A stretch of 64,000 bases of DNA, taken from Brassica napus. Lineage: Eukaryota > Streptophyta > Magnoliopsida > Brassicales > Brassicaceae. This document shows positions 13,096 through 25,520 of this stretch, piece after piece; position 1 is the stretch's first letter, and every line of letters begins with the position of its first letter. A program made the translations under genes and the position numbers. The DNA lies in contig NC_063436.1 of assembly GCF_020379485.1 (NCBI RefSeq), forward strand, positions 30,626,423-30,690,422, given 5' to 3'. The notes under the pieces were generated by a model. The model saw nothing but the letters and a program-made list of their open reading frames with translations, had not been told where the DNA came from and ran no database searches.

Positions 13096-14299
13096 AGGAT
13101 CCAATCCATGAAAAATCTGAAGAGATCGAAGGATCTAGTGAAATGAGAAGTCGTGGGGGAAGAATTAACTGAGATTAAATGCTCAGTTTATGGCTAGAGC
13201 AAAAATCGTACTGCTTCCATTACTCTGGTTCGACGATGAAGATTATAGAAAACCCAACGAAACCAAAACGCGTGACTTACACAAACCAATCAGCGCAACG
13301 ACACGTGGCGAGGAAAGCCCCTATCTCCCTGATGACGTGGACGCAGGAGGAGAGAGACAAGGCAACTTTATTGTATAAGATTTATAGTATTTATTTTAGA
13401 AAGTGAATCTTTTTTATCACCTAATAATAGCTATATGTATATACCAAACCAAACCGGTTAAAATTTATTTGACACAAAAAGCTTTATTTTTTTTTACAAA
13501 AAATCAGTATTCTGACTATTTCACATTTGGACAATGAAACCATCTATATACTTACGTAGACCTGTTTATAGCTAAAATGGTTTAATCCGGTTTAATTTAA
13601 GACTTCTCAATTTTGTTCTAATCTTAAACCAATTTGATATATGCAAAACATATATCATATAGAGTATACATTATAACTTTGTAAGACTTTTTGTATTCAG
13701 TCTACAACAAAGTTTCATTGTTTGTGAGTCTTATTTGCCGAAATCTATCTTATTAAAACTCAAGTACAAAATGAGATTATTTGGCAATATGGATAGTAGT
13801 TAAAAAAATAGTATTGTTTGGAAACATGGATAGTAGTAAGTTAGAAAAAAAAATAATGGGCTTATGCTACTAAAAAAATTGAAAGTCCATTACATTATAT
13901 TAAAAAGTAATGGGTCTATGTTACTTGATATATATATATTCAAATCAAAATAATAATTTAAAATTGATTTATATCAAAAATTCATTCAAAAATATACATA
14001 TATTCAAAATTTGATTTTTACTAACATATTTTCCAGTAACTATTATAAAAATGTTTTCAATATATGTAATAAAACTACAATACAAAGCTCAATTTCAAAC
14101 AACAACTTAAATTATGGTTTTTATATTTCACATTAAATTTTAAAATATAATATATGTGATTATTTATATGATTGTACGTATAAAATATTATTAATTATAA
14201 GAAAACTTATTTGATGGTACGTATAAAATACGATTAATTATATGATAACACATATTTTGTAACCTATGATAACAGATATATGGATTATATATATAGTGA

Positions 14300-14730
14300 T
14301 TATGGGTGGGCGTTCGGGTTCGTTTTCTGATTTTTTTGGGATTTCGTGTTCAGTTCAGATCTTTGAAGATTTGGTTCTGATTTGGATAACCAATTTAAAT
14401 AGGTTTGGTTTAAATATTTGGATAGAGAATTAATAATTATTTAAGTATTTTTGGAGTTTTGAGTATTTTTTAACTATTTAAGATATTTATGTTTAATTAT
14501 TTATATATATTTTCAAGCATTTATGCGAATTTAAAAGTATCATATATATTCTGGATGTTTTTATATATATTAAAAATAATTCGGTTCAGATCGGATTATG
14601 TTTCAATTCTTCAAATAACAAAATTTTGAATAATTCGGATATTTAACCAATTCTGATTCGGATTTAGTACTACTTATTTGGATTGGGATCGGTTCGATTC
14701 TTCGAATTCGAGTTTTTTGCCCAACCTTAA
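14300..14730. mobile_element. MITE with 7-bp target-site duplication (hAT-like or unassigned)
   Basis: The element starts TTATGGGTGGGC and ends GCCCAACCTTAA, giving an imperfect terminal inverted repeat (10 of 12). It is flanked by ATAGTGA at 14293-14299 and 14731-14737. Inside are many TTCGG/GGTTCG-type degenerate repeats. It sits within the proposed Helitron and so is probably younger. Confidence 0.6.
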
Positions 14731-14812
14731 ATAGTGACATAAAAAGCAAATAGCATCATATTTTTTTTAAAATACAGCCGCACAGGCGTGCAGATCAAAA
14801 TCTAGTTTCATT

Positions 14813-17471
14813 TAAATCTCTAACTCGTTTAGACCCATTTGATTTTTCTATGATAAGATTAATCATTTAGTTCATATATAAGAATGCAACATCAAATCTT
14901 AATGATTGATTGCATGTAATTAATTAAATTAATGTTTCAGAGTTGAATAGTTAACATTTTTTGCTAAAAAAAGAATAGTTAACATTAAGGCTTTTAGTTT
15001 TCAATTTACGTAAAAATAAAAAAAAATTGTTACAAACCAGAGAATTCTCCATTACAGCCTATATTAAACATAACTAAACCATTGAAAATTTTATACTAAT
15101 AATTGAACTATATGTGGTAATGATCACGTCATGTGTAAACATGTTTGAATAATCTGTCTATATTCATAAGGATTTATTTTTAGAGTAATTATATAATAGA
15201 TTATGAGAAATAATAAATGAGTTCATTTAAATTATAAAAAATATGTAAAGTATTTTTATAGTTAGAGAAATATAAGGTAAGACCAAAAAATAGTTAAGTC
15301 AAATGAAATGGTCTAACAATCTTGTTTAAGTAGATTTTTTAATAATATTTCCCTTTTAATAGTAAAGATTTGATGTGCAATTTCAACTAAATCTCCCGTC
15401 AATAAAATATGTTTTCAAGTTCCATAAATAAGTTTATGCTTTTATTTGTTATAACTGATTTTCAATATATTATAATGTAAATATCATATCACCCGTAACG
15501 ATGAATTTCCGTATTTGACAATTGTTGATCTACTATCTTATGCAAAATCTAGAAAATGATTTAGTATATTACTATATTTTGAGCTAATTATTTGACTTAG
15601 ATATTTTGAATGAACAAAATGACATAAAAATATTTGGATATTTTAAAGTTGTTAAGTCGAAAAATAGAAAATTTATTAAAATGTTATTTTTTACATTTTA
15701 ATTAATTATAATACATATTTAAGATTCACCGAATGTTAATATGTGAAAGTTTGAAAATATATATAACTATTTTTCTACCTAAACCGATAATCCATGAAGA
15801 GTATATAATTTAGTAAATGATAATATTTTCGAAGCACCAAGTACATGATGCCATTGTCAGAATCATCGCTTTTACCATTTGAAGTCGTGTAGATATTTAT
15901 TTTGTAACACCAAGCTTCAAAGAATTATAAATATAGATACAGTGAAGCAATAAATATTTATTTTGTGAGTCTGTTTTATGTAGGTATCTTTTGCTGAATG
16001 AAAAATTTGTATCAGCAGAAAGAGAACGAAAGAATATACGTGTTAAAAATGTACTTATAAACTTTAGTTATATATAATAGAAATAATTAATAATGAGTAG
16101 GTAGATTTTTCGACTCATAATGTAGATGTATAGTTAGAGAAATATATAGCAAGCCCTTAATAGTTAGAGATAATTAGAGAAATATAAAGTGAGACAAAAA
16201 AAATAGCTAAGTCTAATGAAATAATCCAACAACTTTTCATAGGTAGTTTTTCCAAAACTCCTTTTCTTTCAATAGTATAGATTGCCAAAAAAAAAACACT
16301 AAAATTGGAATTTTACTTGTGCTTTAATACACTACCATTAGCCAATTGTTATTAAATTTGTGCTGCTTAATTGTATTTTGGGTTATTCTTATTCCTCTTT
16401 CACAGTTCTTACTCTTGTCTTTTATAAATAAATTTATTGTTAGATCCTTAAAAGGATTTGGCTATAGTGGTGCTTTGATGAAGCTCCACTCCAACGGTGG
16501 CTTGCACCTTCCCCATTCCCATCACTACCAAAACCTACCACGCTTCTCCCTTTTTTCTGGCAGTGGTAAATTGCTTTTTTAGGTTTCGTTTTATTGAACT
16601 TTTTTTTTTGCTAAACCGTTCTATTGAACTTTATTTATGCTGTTTTTGTTGAGAAATTAAGTGTTTTAATCGAATTTGAATTTGAATATTTGCTTTGAAT
16701 TTATATATTCAAATTTTTTTATAGCAGAACAACGAGGGTTGGGGAGGCTTTTATATTGGCCTTTCGGAGCTGCATGGGAACGTTCACTGTATAATGGCGT
16801 AAACTTTGTTTGTCACACTACAAATTGTAAAATTTATTTTTTTTATTTTTTTGGTAATCAAAATTTAATTTATATTTCTAAAAATAAAAACGTTTCTATA
16901 CTTACATCTCTAAAAAAAATGCAAGTATTATATAACGTAAAAAATGTATTTAAGGCTATAGTAGAGGAAGTCACCTTGACCTTCCCATGTTGATATCGGG
17001 AAATATCGGACGGTATATATAACCAGTGAGTAACTTTTATAACACTAGTTTTGATTAACAAATTCACCATTGTAAAATACTTTTCAGCATTTCGTAAGAA
17101 GAAATTGTCAACCCTTATAACAAGACAAGCTAGATAGCCATCGACAAGAGGCATGATATTAACCCTTCACAATAATATTAATATATATAGAAAAAAGATA
17201 TTATAAAAATCAATCAAATTGTATTGAGTAATATGTGAAACAGACCTGACTTATCAATTTCTGACGAAAGATAAACCCAAGCTAGACATACACGTAGCGA
17301 ACCCATTGATTAGGTCCAAAGAAAATGAAGGCAACAAAAACAAAGAATCTTGACGTATGGACAAGTAAATCATTACTTTTGTTTGGCTTTTATACACAAA
17401 ATATGTTAATTAAATCGATAATTCGTGTGCGTAGATAAACAAATAAAGCAGAAACCAAAACAAAACATTTC
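14813..17471. other. AT-rich spacer without a convincing gene
   Basis: Mostly A+T-rich sequence. A diverged direct repeat of about 110 bp occurs at 15261-15370 and about 16170-16283; both end in AATAGTA(A/T)AGATT and look like ends of related non-autonomous elements. Short open frames at 16346-16582 and 16676-16993 have no family features I recognise. Confidence 0.5.
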
Positions 17472-17482
17472 AAGAACAAAAA
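17472..17482. repeat. Target-site duplication, left copy (LINE at 17483-19835)
   Basis: AAGAACAAAAA here is repeated exactly at 19836-19846, after the LINE's poly(A) stretch. Confidence 0.85.
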
Positions 17483-19835
17483 TTCTTCACGGCACATTGG
17501 AGCACAGTGGGTCAGGAGGTTATTGATGCAATCCAGGAATTCTTTACCACAGGCCGCCTCCTTCAACAATGGAATGCTACGATCTTAACGTTGATACCCA
17601 AGAAGAAGAATGCTGATAAGATCTATGAGTTTAGACCAATCTCTTGTTGTAATACAGTTTACAAGGTGATTGCGAAACTTCTCGCTAACAGGTTGAAGCA
17701 AGTTCTTCCTTCTGTTATTTCCAACACTCAGTCGGCTTTCATCCCGGGGAGACTCTTAGTTGAAAATGTGCTCATGGCAACGGAGTTGGTCCAAGGATAT
17801 AATTGGAAGAATATCACAAAGCGTTCCATCTTGAAGGTTGATTTGAAAAAGGCTTTTGACTCTATTAATTGGAGCTTCATCTTTCTGATCTTGAGAGCAC
17901 TTGGCTTCCCGGTTTCCTTTATCAATCTTATATCTCAGTGCATCACTACCACCCGCTTCTCTGTTGCTGTGAACGGTGAGCTTGGTGGCTACTTCAAGGG
18001 AGCAAGGGGTCTTCGTCAAGGAGACCCGTTATCTCTATATCTCTTTGTTCTGGCTATGGAAGTCTTGGGTCAAATGCTTAACAAAAACTACAGCACTGGT
18101 TTAATTGGCTATCATCCGCTAGCGTCTGATCCAGTTGTCACACACTTGGCTTTTGCGGATGACATTATGATTTTCTTTGACGGGGCTCAAGGATCTCTTC
18201 AGCAAATTGCGTCCACTCTAGACAGCTTCTCTTCTTGGTCTGGTCTTCACATGAACAGATCCAAAACTGAGCTCTTTGTTGCGGGAATGAGCCAAATGGA
18301 GGCCACTGATTTATGCAATCTTGGCTTCTCTCTCGGCTCGCTTCCGGTCAGGTATCTTGGATTACCTCTTATGCATCGAAAGCTGCGAATCTGTGACTAT
18401 AGGCCCCTTATTGACCAACTCAAGAGTCGCTTCACATCTTGGTCTTCTCGTGCTCTAACATTTGCGGGTCGTAAGCAGCTTCTCTCCTCAGTCATCTTCG
18501 GTACTGTTAATTTCTGGTTTTCTACCTTCATTCTTCCTAAGGGATGTATCAGGACTATTGAATCTCTTTGTTCGCGGTTTTTATGGAATGGAAACATCAC
18601 CACCAGAGCCGCTGCAAAGATATCATGGTCGCAGGTTTGTTTACCAAAATCTGAAGGAGGGCTTGGCCTGCGTGAACTCGCTTCTTGGAACAAGACCCTC
18701 TGTTTGAAGCTTTTGTGGCTGCTACACGCTGAATCTGAGTCCCTCTGGACTTCATGGACTAAAAAGCACCGTCTTAAGCATCTTTCCCTTTGGAGCATAG
18801 ACGAACAAAAGCAATCCTCATGGATTTGGCAATCGATTCTAAAGCTGAGACCCTTGGCTGAACGCTTCATAAAATGTGAGGTGGGAAATGGCCAGTTAGC
18901 TAGCTTCTGGTATGATTCGTGGAACCATCTAGGACCCTTGATAAAATTTTTTGGAGTTGATGGTCCAAGGCATATTGGTATAGCCATCAACGCAAAAATA
19001 TGTGAGGCTTGTACGGATACAGGTTGGATCCTACGACCTGCTAGGTCGCCACAGGCAGAGGAGCTCCATATATTACTCTGCTCCACTCCACTTCCCAGTC
19101 TCTCGGACAGAACAGACATTTACTACTGGGAAGTCGATGGTAAATCTCTCACCTCTTTTTCTGCTGCTCAAACTTGGAACTCTATTAGAAACCATGGGGA
19201 TAAAAAAGAGTGGGAGGAAGCAATCTGGCAGTCAAGCCTTTCACATGTGGGTGGCCCAATGGAACAGACTTCCTACCCGGAATCGCCTCGCCAGGTGGTC
19301 ACCGGTACCAGACAAGTCTTGCCTTCTCTGTGGTACCCATGATGAAGACAGAGACCACTTATTCCTAAGATGCTCTTTTAGTGAACAGATTTGGAAACAA
19401 GTAACGAGGCGCCTTGGCTACAGACCGTTCCTCTTTCACACTTGGACTGCTCTCCTGGACTGGCTCCACCTTAAAGACAGGACCTCCTCTCTTACTCTCC
19501 GCCGGCTTGCTGTACACACAACTGTTTCAAAGCTGTGGTTTGAGCGCAATAACAGACTCCATAACAGCAGGTCCTCAACTCCAATGATCATCTTCAAAGA
19601 CATTGACAGGACTATTCGCAACTCAATCCACGCTAGGAAGAGGAGACGGAAATTTAGGAATCTAATGAGTCATTGGCTTAGATTCTTTTAGCTTGTTGGA
19701 ATAATTTTATTCCAGCACTTAAGCTCTTTGTTGTTTTTGACCTTTTTTTGGCAACAAATTGCTTCTTCTATTTCTTTTTGTACATGTACAAACTTGCCTC
19801 ATTTTTAATGATAATTCACATACTTATCAAAAAAA
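17483..19835 (+). mobile_element. 5'-truncated LINE, plus strand, with 11-bp target-site duplication
   Basis: The insertion begins inside the reverse transcriptase domain and ends with an A-run. It is bounded on both sides by the same 11 bp. The protein region is of the same broad LINE type as the copy at 3.5-7.6 kb: reverse transcriptase followed by zf-RVT without RNase H. Removing the insertion rejoins a continuous AT-rich host sequence. Confidence 0.92.
17507..19691 (+). pseudogene. LINE ORF2 remnant: reverse transcriptase and zf-RVT, frameshifted
   Basis: From 17507 the frame encodes reverse transcriptase: a LIPKK block, RPISCCN, a Lys-Lys-Ala-Phe-Asp block, GLRQGDPLS and the catalytic FADD at about residue 222. 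The correct frame is lost near 19233, apparently through a small deletion just before the zinc-binding region. It continues in another frame to the stop at 19691, with CLLCGTHDEDRDHLFLRC and a basic C-terminus. The endonuclease and the start of the reverse transcriptase are missing, so this copy cannot move by itself. Confidence 0.9.
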
Positions 19836-19846
19836 AAGAACAAAAA

Positions 19847-20470
19847 GCATAAAACTAAGAAAGAAAGAAAGCCCTTTCTCAAAAAAAAAAAAAAAACTAA
19901 GAAAGAAAGAAAGGACACTTCATTTTACAACAAAATGAAGAGGCGAATAAAGAAGAGTAAAGCATTGATTCTGAAATACTAATGTAGGATCATTCATGAA
20001 ATAAGATATGTAATATTCCACAAACTAGAAACTATTAAGAAAAATAAGTTAGGGGAAAAGAAAGAAGAAGAAAAAGAGCTTTAACTTTTGGAATCGGAAG
20101 AAGCCCAAACATAAAGTCTTTATTTTACCTTTTAACCCCTTCAAGAATCATGGATTAATTTCAGTGCCCTCTTACTTTGTCCATATCTCTCTACTCTGTT
20201 TCTTCGCCTTCTCTAGTCAGCTCTTCTCTCATCTTCCTCTTTATCAGGTAAAGAATTATGATGAGCATATCCCTCAACCATACCTCTCTTTACTCTTTTC
20301 AGTTTTACAACTTGTCTGAAGTTTGCATGCGCAGACGGTTATGTAGATCATAAGGTTTAGCTTTTTAGCTATTTTATTTGTATGGTTGTTGTAATAGTTA
20401 AAAGTTATATATGTCAAGTGATAATTTGAAACTTGAAATATTTTATATGTATGTATGAAAGAAAGAGTGA
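19847..20470. other. GATA3 upstream region
   Basis: It holds two A-rich AAGAAAG repeats (19855-19912), then a pyrimidine-rich leader (20180-20248). CAG followed by GTAAAG near 20248 could be a 5' UTR intron donor. If the leader were unspliced, several ATGs would precede the coding start. No gene seen. Confidence 0.4.
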
Positions 20471-21346
20471 ATGGAGCTGTGGACAGAAGCTAGAGCCCTA
20501 AAGGCAAGTCTGAGAGGTGAAGCTATAAAGCATCAGGTGACTGTGTCATCTGAGGAATTAAGCCGAACTTCTTCTGCTGAAGATTTCTCCGTTGAGTGTT
20601 TTCTAGATTTCTCAGAGGAAGGTCAAGAAGAAGAACTTGTCTCAGTTACTTCTTCACAAGAAGAACAAGAACAAGATTGTTGTATCTATAGTTCACAACC
20701 TTGCATGTTTGATCAACTTCCTTCTTTGCCGGTATATATTCTTATAACTAATAGAAACTTATTTAATTTTTTTTTTAAAATTTGATATTTATTTTCTGAT
20801 ATTTAGGATGAATATGTGGAAGAGCTTGAATGGGTATCTCGTGTTGTGGATGATTGTTCATCACCAGAGGTCTCACTTCTCTTCACACAAACCCACAAAA
20901 CCAAAGCAAGCTTCTCATCTTCAGTTCCAGTTAAACCAAGAACCAAACGGTCTCGGAACAGCTTAACCGGTGACAGGGTTTGGCCACTCGTTTCAACAAA
21001 GCAACATGCAACAGGAGAGCAGGGGAGGAAGAAGAAGCAAGAAACGGCTGTTGTGTTTCAAAGAAGATGCTGCCATTGTGGCACAAACAACACACCTCAG
21101 TGGAGAACCGGTCCGGTCGGTCCAAAAACCTTATGTAATGCATGTGGAGTCCGGTTTAAGTCCGGTCGACTATGTCCGGAATACAGACCGGCGGCTAGTC
21201 CGACTTTCTCGAATGAGATCCACTCAAATCTTCATAGGAAGGTTATGGAGCTGAGGAAGAGTAAAGTGTTGGTTGAAGAGACAGGTGAAGCTACTACTAA
21301 ATCAGACCAAGTCAAATTTGCCATTAACATGGTAGATAAGACTTAG
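20471..21346 (+). CDS. GATA3: GATA zinc-finger transcription factor (GATA3-like)
   Basis: A nuclear DNA-binding protein for WGATAR sites. Two exons, 20471-20731 and 20807-21346, join in frame to give 266 residues. The N-terminus begins [17 protein letters not shown] and is followed by a Glu/Ser-rich acidic region. The [13 protein letters not shown] block is typical of subfamily I plant GATA factors. A basic stretch precedes one zinc finger with C175-X2-C178-X18-C197-X2-C200 (TPQWRTGP in the loop), then the conserved [15 protein letters not shown] tail. All metal ligands are present and the frame is clean. By sequence and by position after RPS3a it matches Arabidopsis GATA3 (At4g34680, from memory). 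Confidence 0.95.
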
Positions 21347-22401
21347 GTAAAACTAAACCTACTTTTAACATTATCCTTAGTGTTTTAATCTAGCAACTTG
21401 CTCCATAACATTGGAAGCTGTTTTGGAATTAGTCTATAAAAAAGGTTTCTTCTAGATTATGTATTTTTTTAGTGATGTGAGACCACCACCATTACTACTT
21501 AGAATGATTTCGGTCCATGTGAAGTGGTGTAGACTTTTTGAAGTATTTGGTAAACTATAAAGCTAAAACAATCTGAGAAAACAAATGCAAAATGGTACAA
21601 TTATTCTGAAAAATCCATAAATATTATGGTATACTAGAAAAGAGAGAGACAAAGCTGATTTCAAATCTAGTTCTATTTTTGCATATTCAGCATATTGCCA
21701 GTTTTCTGTCTCAGGCAAACAGTAAAATGACTTCTCTCCTTCACAAAGAACCAAGAAGAGTTAAGAGTGATAACTTTTCAAGTTTTGATACATTAATAAA
21801 CTGTTCTTCATAGCAACACAACACACAATATAACTTTTGGAAAGCATAAAATATTCATGTTTAGGCTCTGGGGACAACATGATTAAACACAAACATAATA
21901 TCACATTATCATTTACCGCCTTTAATATTCTAGCTATAAGTTGTAATTTATATCTCAATTGCTACACAAAGTCTTACAATAGAAAGACCACAGTTCCATG
22001 GACCCTTTGGTCAGTAGTTTCATAAGTGTTCTTTCACATACTAGATCCCAAAAGAAAAGGTAATTTATCACGTGCTATCTCTTTCTGATCTTCCCCAAAC
22101 CCAACTATAATCGTTAATAATGCATCAAGTCATCAACCAAATTAAATACTTTGTTTATCATACTTGTAAATTCACAATACTTCAATGAAAAAGGAGGAAA
22201 AAAAACCATTGAATCCTACAAAATTAGTACTTTGTTCCTAAAACAATCTCCACAACCAGAAGAAATGTAATGACAGTATGGAGTAAAACGAATTATAAAG
22301 TCAAAAGTATCCACTAGAAACACAAGATTCTCACAATCGAAGCAACTCTCAGAACAAGTCATTTGTAAATAGAAATATAATATCACCTAACTAACCAACA
22401 A
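21347..22401. other. GATA3 3' region and AT-rich spacer
   Basis: No protein family or RNA gene recognised between the GATA3 stop and the tRNA. Short open frames here lack recognisable features. Confidence 0.5.
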
Positions 22402-22473
22402 TCCGTTGTAGTCTAGCTGGTCAGGATACTCGGCTCTCACCCGAGAGACCCGGGTTCGAGTCCCGGCAACGGA
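22402..22473 (+). tRNA. tRNA-Glu (anticodon CTC)
   Basis: 72 bases fold as a complete cloverleaf. The acceptor arm is TCCGTTG with CAACGGA, the anticodon stem CTCGG/CCGAG encloses CTCTCAC (anticodon CTC), and the T arm CCGGG/CCCGG encloses TTCGAGT. Box A and box B are intact. CAA motifs lie just upstream, as is usual for plant tRNA genes. A 7-T run at 22481-22487 serves as the Pol III terminator. No intron. Confidence 0.97.
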
Positions 22474-22480
22474 GTTAACA

Positions 22481-22487
22481 TTTTTTT
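22481..22487 (+). terminator. Pol III terminator of tRNA-Glu
   Basis: Seven T residues beginning 8 bases after the tRNA 3' end. Confidence 0.8.
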
Positions 22488-22513
22488 CTCCTCCTTTTTC
22501 ATTAAATTGGTTT

Positions 22514-22558
22514 AGGCCCGTTAACGATGGGCCAAATTCAAACTCCAATCCCTGGGCC
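22514..22558 (+). promoter_or_regulatory. Site II motifs upstream of the complex I B22 gene
   Basis: AGGCCC (22514), TGGGCC (22528-22533) and TGGGCC (22553-22558) lie 130-170 bp before the start codon. Site II motifs are typical of plant nuclear genes for respiratory-chain and ribosomal proteins. The tRNA gene ends only about 40 bp upstream, so the promoter is compact. Confidence 0.65.
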
Positions 22559-22685
22559 ACTTGAATGTTTTTTTCTTTCTCTATTCCCTCTAACTCAGAC
22601 AGAAGGTTTCGACTGTTGTAAAAGAGAAATCAGATAGAGGAAGAGAGAGAGAGGGTCTCGCAAAAATCAATCGGAAGGCAGGAGA

Positions 22686-23776
22686 ATGAGCGGAGTTTCA
22701 ACGGCGGCGTATTTCGCGCGGCGAGCGGCGCAGAAGGAGAGGGTTCGAATCCTCTATCGACGTGCCCTTAAGGATACTCTCAATTGGGCTGTTCATCGTC
22801 ACATTTTCTACCGAGACGTAAGTTCTATTAATTATTCCTCAGATCAGATCTCCGATTCGGACTTTGGACTCTTTCTTCGCGTTTTGGGGTTCATTGATCT
22901 CTTACTTTCATTTTCAGGCGTCTGATCTGCGCGAGAAGTTCAACGCCAACCAAGATGTGGTATTGTTTCTCTTTGATTTGATTTAATTTGGTAGAGAGTG
23001 ACGTTAGAGCTATGTAAGAGTGTAATGATGAGAAAGTTTGGGGCTTTAGATGTGAATAGAGTGTTTTGATGAGAAAGTTGAAGGCTTTTTGCTGTGGATG
23101 GAGTGTTTTTGATTACTCTTGTCTACTAGACTTAGATGTTCAGCTTCCTTCTAATATAAAATACTTGAAATGTGCTAGCTTGGTTCACTCGTGTTAACAT
23201 ACTTACAAGAAAAGAGAAAACTTGAAATGGTGTTCCATAGTTCTTGTGCTGCTTTTGGCGATGCATTTAGCTCCATGTTAATTTCATCTACTTAAGTTAC
23301 AGTGAAATTATGTATTCTTCCAACTACTAACTAGATAACAACATTAGTGGTTGCGTGTATTTACCCTTTTGAAGATATCGTCTTTGTTTCTCATTGTTTG
23401 TTCCTTTAATTGTGGCTTCTTGTAGGAGGATGTTGACAGAATCGACAAACTGATTGCTCATGGTGAAGCAGAATACAACAAGTGGCGGCACCCTGATCCT
23501 TACATCGGTAAGCATCTCGACCCATGAATGAAATCCCTCTCACTCTCAGGCTAGAGAACAAGAACTTAACAACTCACTTTTTTATTTGTAGTTCCATGGG
23601 CTCCTGGTGGCTCTAAGTTCTGTAGAAACCCCACTCCACCTGCTGGGGTAATTTTTTCTTCTCTGCATTTTCCAATGTCATGATCTCACTCTCTTATTCA
23701 CAAATGCTGATTTTTTTTCTTCTGACTGATGTAGATTGAGATCGTGTACAACTATGGTCAAGAAGACAACCCATGA
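22686..23776 (+). CDS. CIB22: NADH dehydrogenase (complex I) subunit B22 / NDUFB9, LYR protein
   Basis: An accessory subunit of mitochondrial respiratory complex I, in the membrane arm; LYR proteins bind the mitochondrial acyl carrier protein. Five exons, 22686-22817, 22918-22959, 23426-23507, 23592-23647 and 23735-23776, join in frame to 117 residues with GT-AG borders. The LYR signature is in VRILYRRALKDTLNW near residue 23. The middle has the DVDRIDKLI helix and KWRHPDPYIVPWAPGG, and the end is YNYGQEDNP. There is no cleavable presequence, as usual for this subunit. Position matches Arabidopsis At4g34700 (from memory). Confidence 0.95.
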
Positions 23777-24730
23777 ACCTAACTTTCTTGTTTTCATATC
23801 CATCAATAAAGGTAAGTTGGATAGCTACCAGATGCTTAATGTAACCTACCAAATAGTTTCGTTTCAGTCTCATTTACGTCTTTTCTGTGATAAAAAAGCC
23901 GCAGCAGTACCACAAAGTTGCTAAGTTTCGATGGTGTTTGTTATCTATTGCAGATTGAAGCATCATCCGGTGGCTATGGTTCAGAGGATAAAATTCAAGA
24001 CTTTCAAAAGTTGAAACTTTGAGTGACAACAAATTGTAGTTTTCAAAAGATGTTTCGTTTCAATAAGACACTCTTGTTTGTTGTTTCAACTTGTTTTATA
24101 TTTCTTTCAATCTAAAACAAGCATGTCATCATGAATCATGGAAGTTCATGAAAACTTATCAGTAAACAACAAAAGTGTATTATGTTTTACCTACAATGGC
24201 TCATAAATTGTTTGTTCTTCTGTCACTTGTTTTGACAATCAACTTGTCCAAAAACGCAGAGTATCAACACACTCCAAATCTATTGGATATTCAATCTTGA
24301 ACCATTGTCCACAGGTCGGAAAGTTTGGATAGGTAGGAATGGTATTAGATCACAGATCGTATATCCAACCTGGGAATCTGGACCGGTCCCAGCACACTTA
24401 TGTCGTCACGCACCACTTGGGTATTTTTAAGGACCATGGTCGAGAAATGTAAAAGATCAACTTGATAGCAAAAATGCTGATTCCAAACCCAAATTGATAA
24501 ATACTCAAAGCATATATGTTATAGGATTGGATTCTACCCAAATACTGTTTCAATTTTAGCCAAAGAAAATAGAGCTTGATGATAAAAAAGATTGTTTTAA
24601 AATTTATTATATAGTTCAGATTCCCAATTTACCATCATATTTTGAAGATATGATGACTTACACCTAGTAAATAAATCAAATACAGAACATAGTATCAATG
24701 TCATATGTATATTTGCGACAAAAAAAAATA
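23777..24730. other. B22 3' region and spacer
   Basis: The B22 3' UTR is followed by AT-rich sequence with no gene recognised. Confidence 0.45.
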
Positions 24731-24849
24731 CAACTTCTCTTTGTCTAAGTATCCTAACACAGACAAAACACCACCAAACACAGCTTTTCTTTGTCTAAGT
24801 ATCCTAACGCAGACAAAACACCACCAAACACAACTTTTCTTTGTCTAAG
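24731..24849. repeat. 50-bp tandem repeat (2.4 copies)
   Basis: Nearly identical 50-bp units begin at 24731 and 24781, with a partial third at 24831. Each contains TTTGTCTAAGTATCC and ACAAAACACCACCAAACAC. Confidence 0.9.
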
Positions 24850-25009
24850 AATCAATTTTACGTTGTATCCTTAACCCCAAAAAGAAAACATAAATAAAAA
24901 GAATATGCTATGAGCTTTTAATCTTTTTTATAAAATGAACTTTTTGTATGTAACCTACAAGGCTACTAGCATAGCAATATGTAATATTAGTGTTGCTTTT
25001 TAATTAAAT

Positions 25010-25075
25010 TACTAGATTTTGACCCGTCTTTCAAAGGACATATATATTTTTTATTTTATATTTTTATAAATTTTA
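25010..25075 (+). mobile_element. Helitron-like 5' terminus
   Basis: TACTAGATTTTGACCCG followed by a weak palindrome (TCTTTCAAAGGA) resembles 5' ends of Brassicaceae Helitrons. The matching 3' end was not found. The LINE at 25943 may have interrupted it. Confidence 0.35.
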
Positions 25076-25422
25076 ATTTTTATATTAGTTTTAAATTATA
25101 TTTGTGTTTCTTTTGTAAAAAAAAATTAGTTTTAATAATTGTAGTAAAATATTTGGACTAAACCTATATCAGTATATCATATTCTTGTTTTAATAGAGTA
25201 ATAAATAATTACATGTACTACTTCCTCTGTTTGTTAATTGTTTGTTATAGACTTTGATATATACAATTTACTGTAACCGTTGTTTACCCAATGCATCTGC
25301 ATTTGGTATAAAGCAAATGAAAGAACAATTATTAATATCTAAAAATGACAAATAATATGTAGCGGAGAGAAGTGAATCCCGTGTATTGTGAGATTACATT
25401 AAGGCTCCGAATGGAAAAAACG

Positions 25423-25520
25423 GATCAAGCGTTGCGGATCTAGCGGATCAAGCAGATTGAGCGGAACAAAAGTGGATCAAGCGGATCGAGCGGTACAAGT
25501 ATGGATCTAGCGGATCTTAC
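25423..25520 (+). repeat. Degenerate GCGGATC-type short repeat
   Basis: GCGGATC or a close variant followed by AAG/TAG occurs about eight times within 100 bp, with roughly 10-bp spacing. Function unknown. Confidence 0.65.

Noticed and set aside
16346..16993. Two short plus-strand open frames (78 and 105 codons)
   Set aside because: No recognisable motif, AT-rich composition and low-complexity content; not supported as genes.
23736..23924. Open frame starting in the last exon of B22
   Set aside because: It is a different frame running through the true stop region into the 3' UTR; the spliced B22 product explains the locus.
24731..24849. CRISPR-like spaced repeats
   Set aside because: The 50-bp units are directly tandem without spacers, and this is a plant nuclear sequence.
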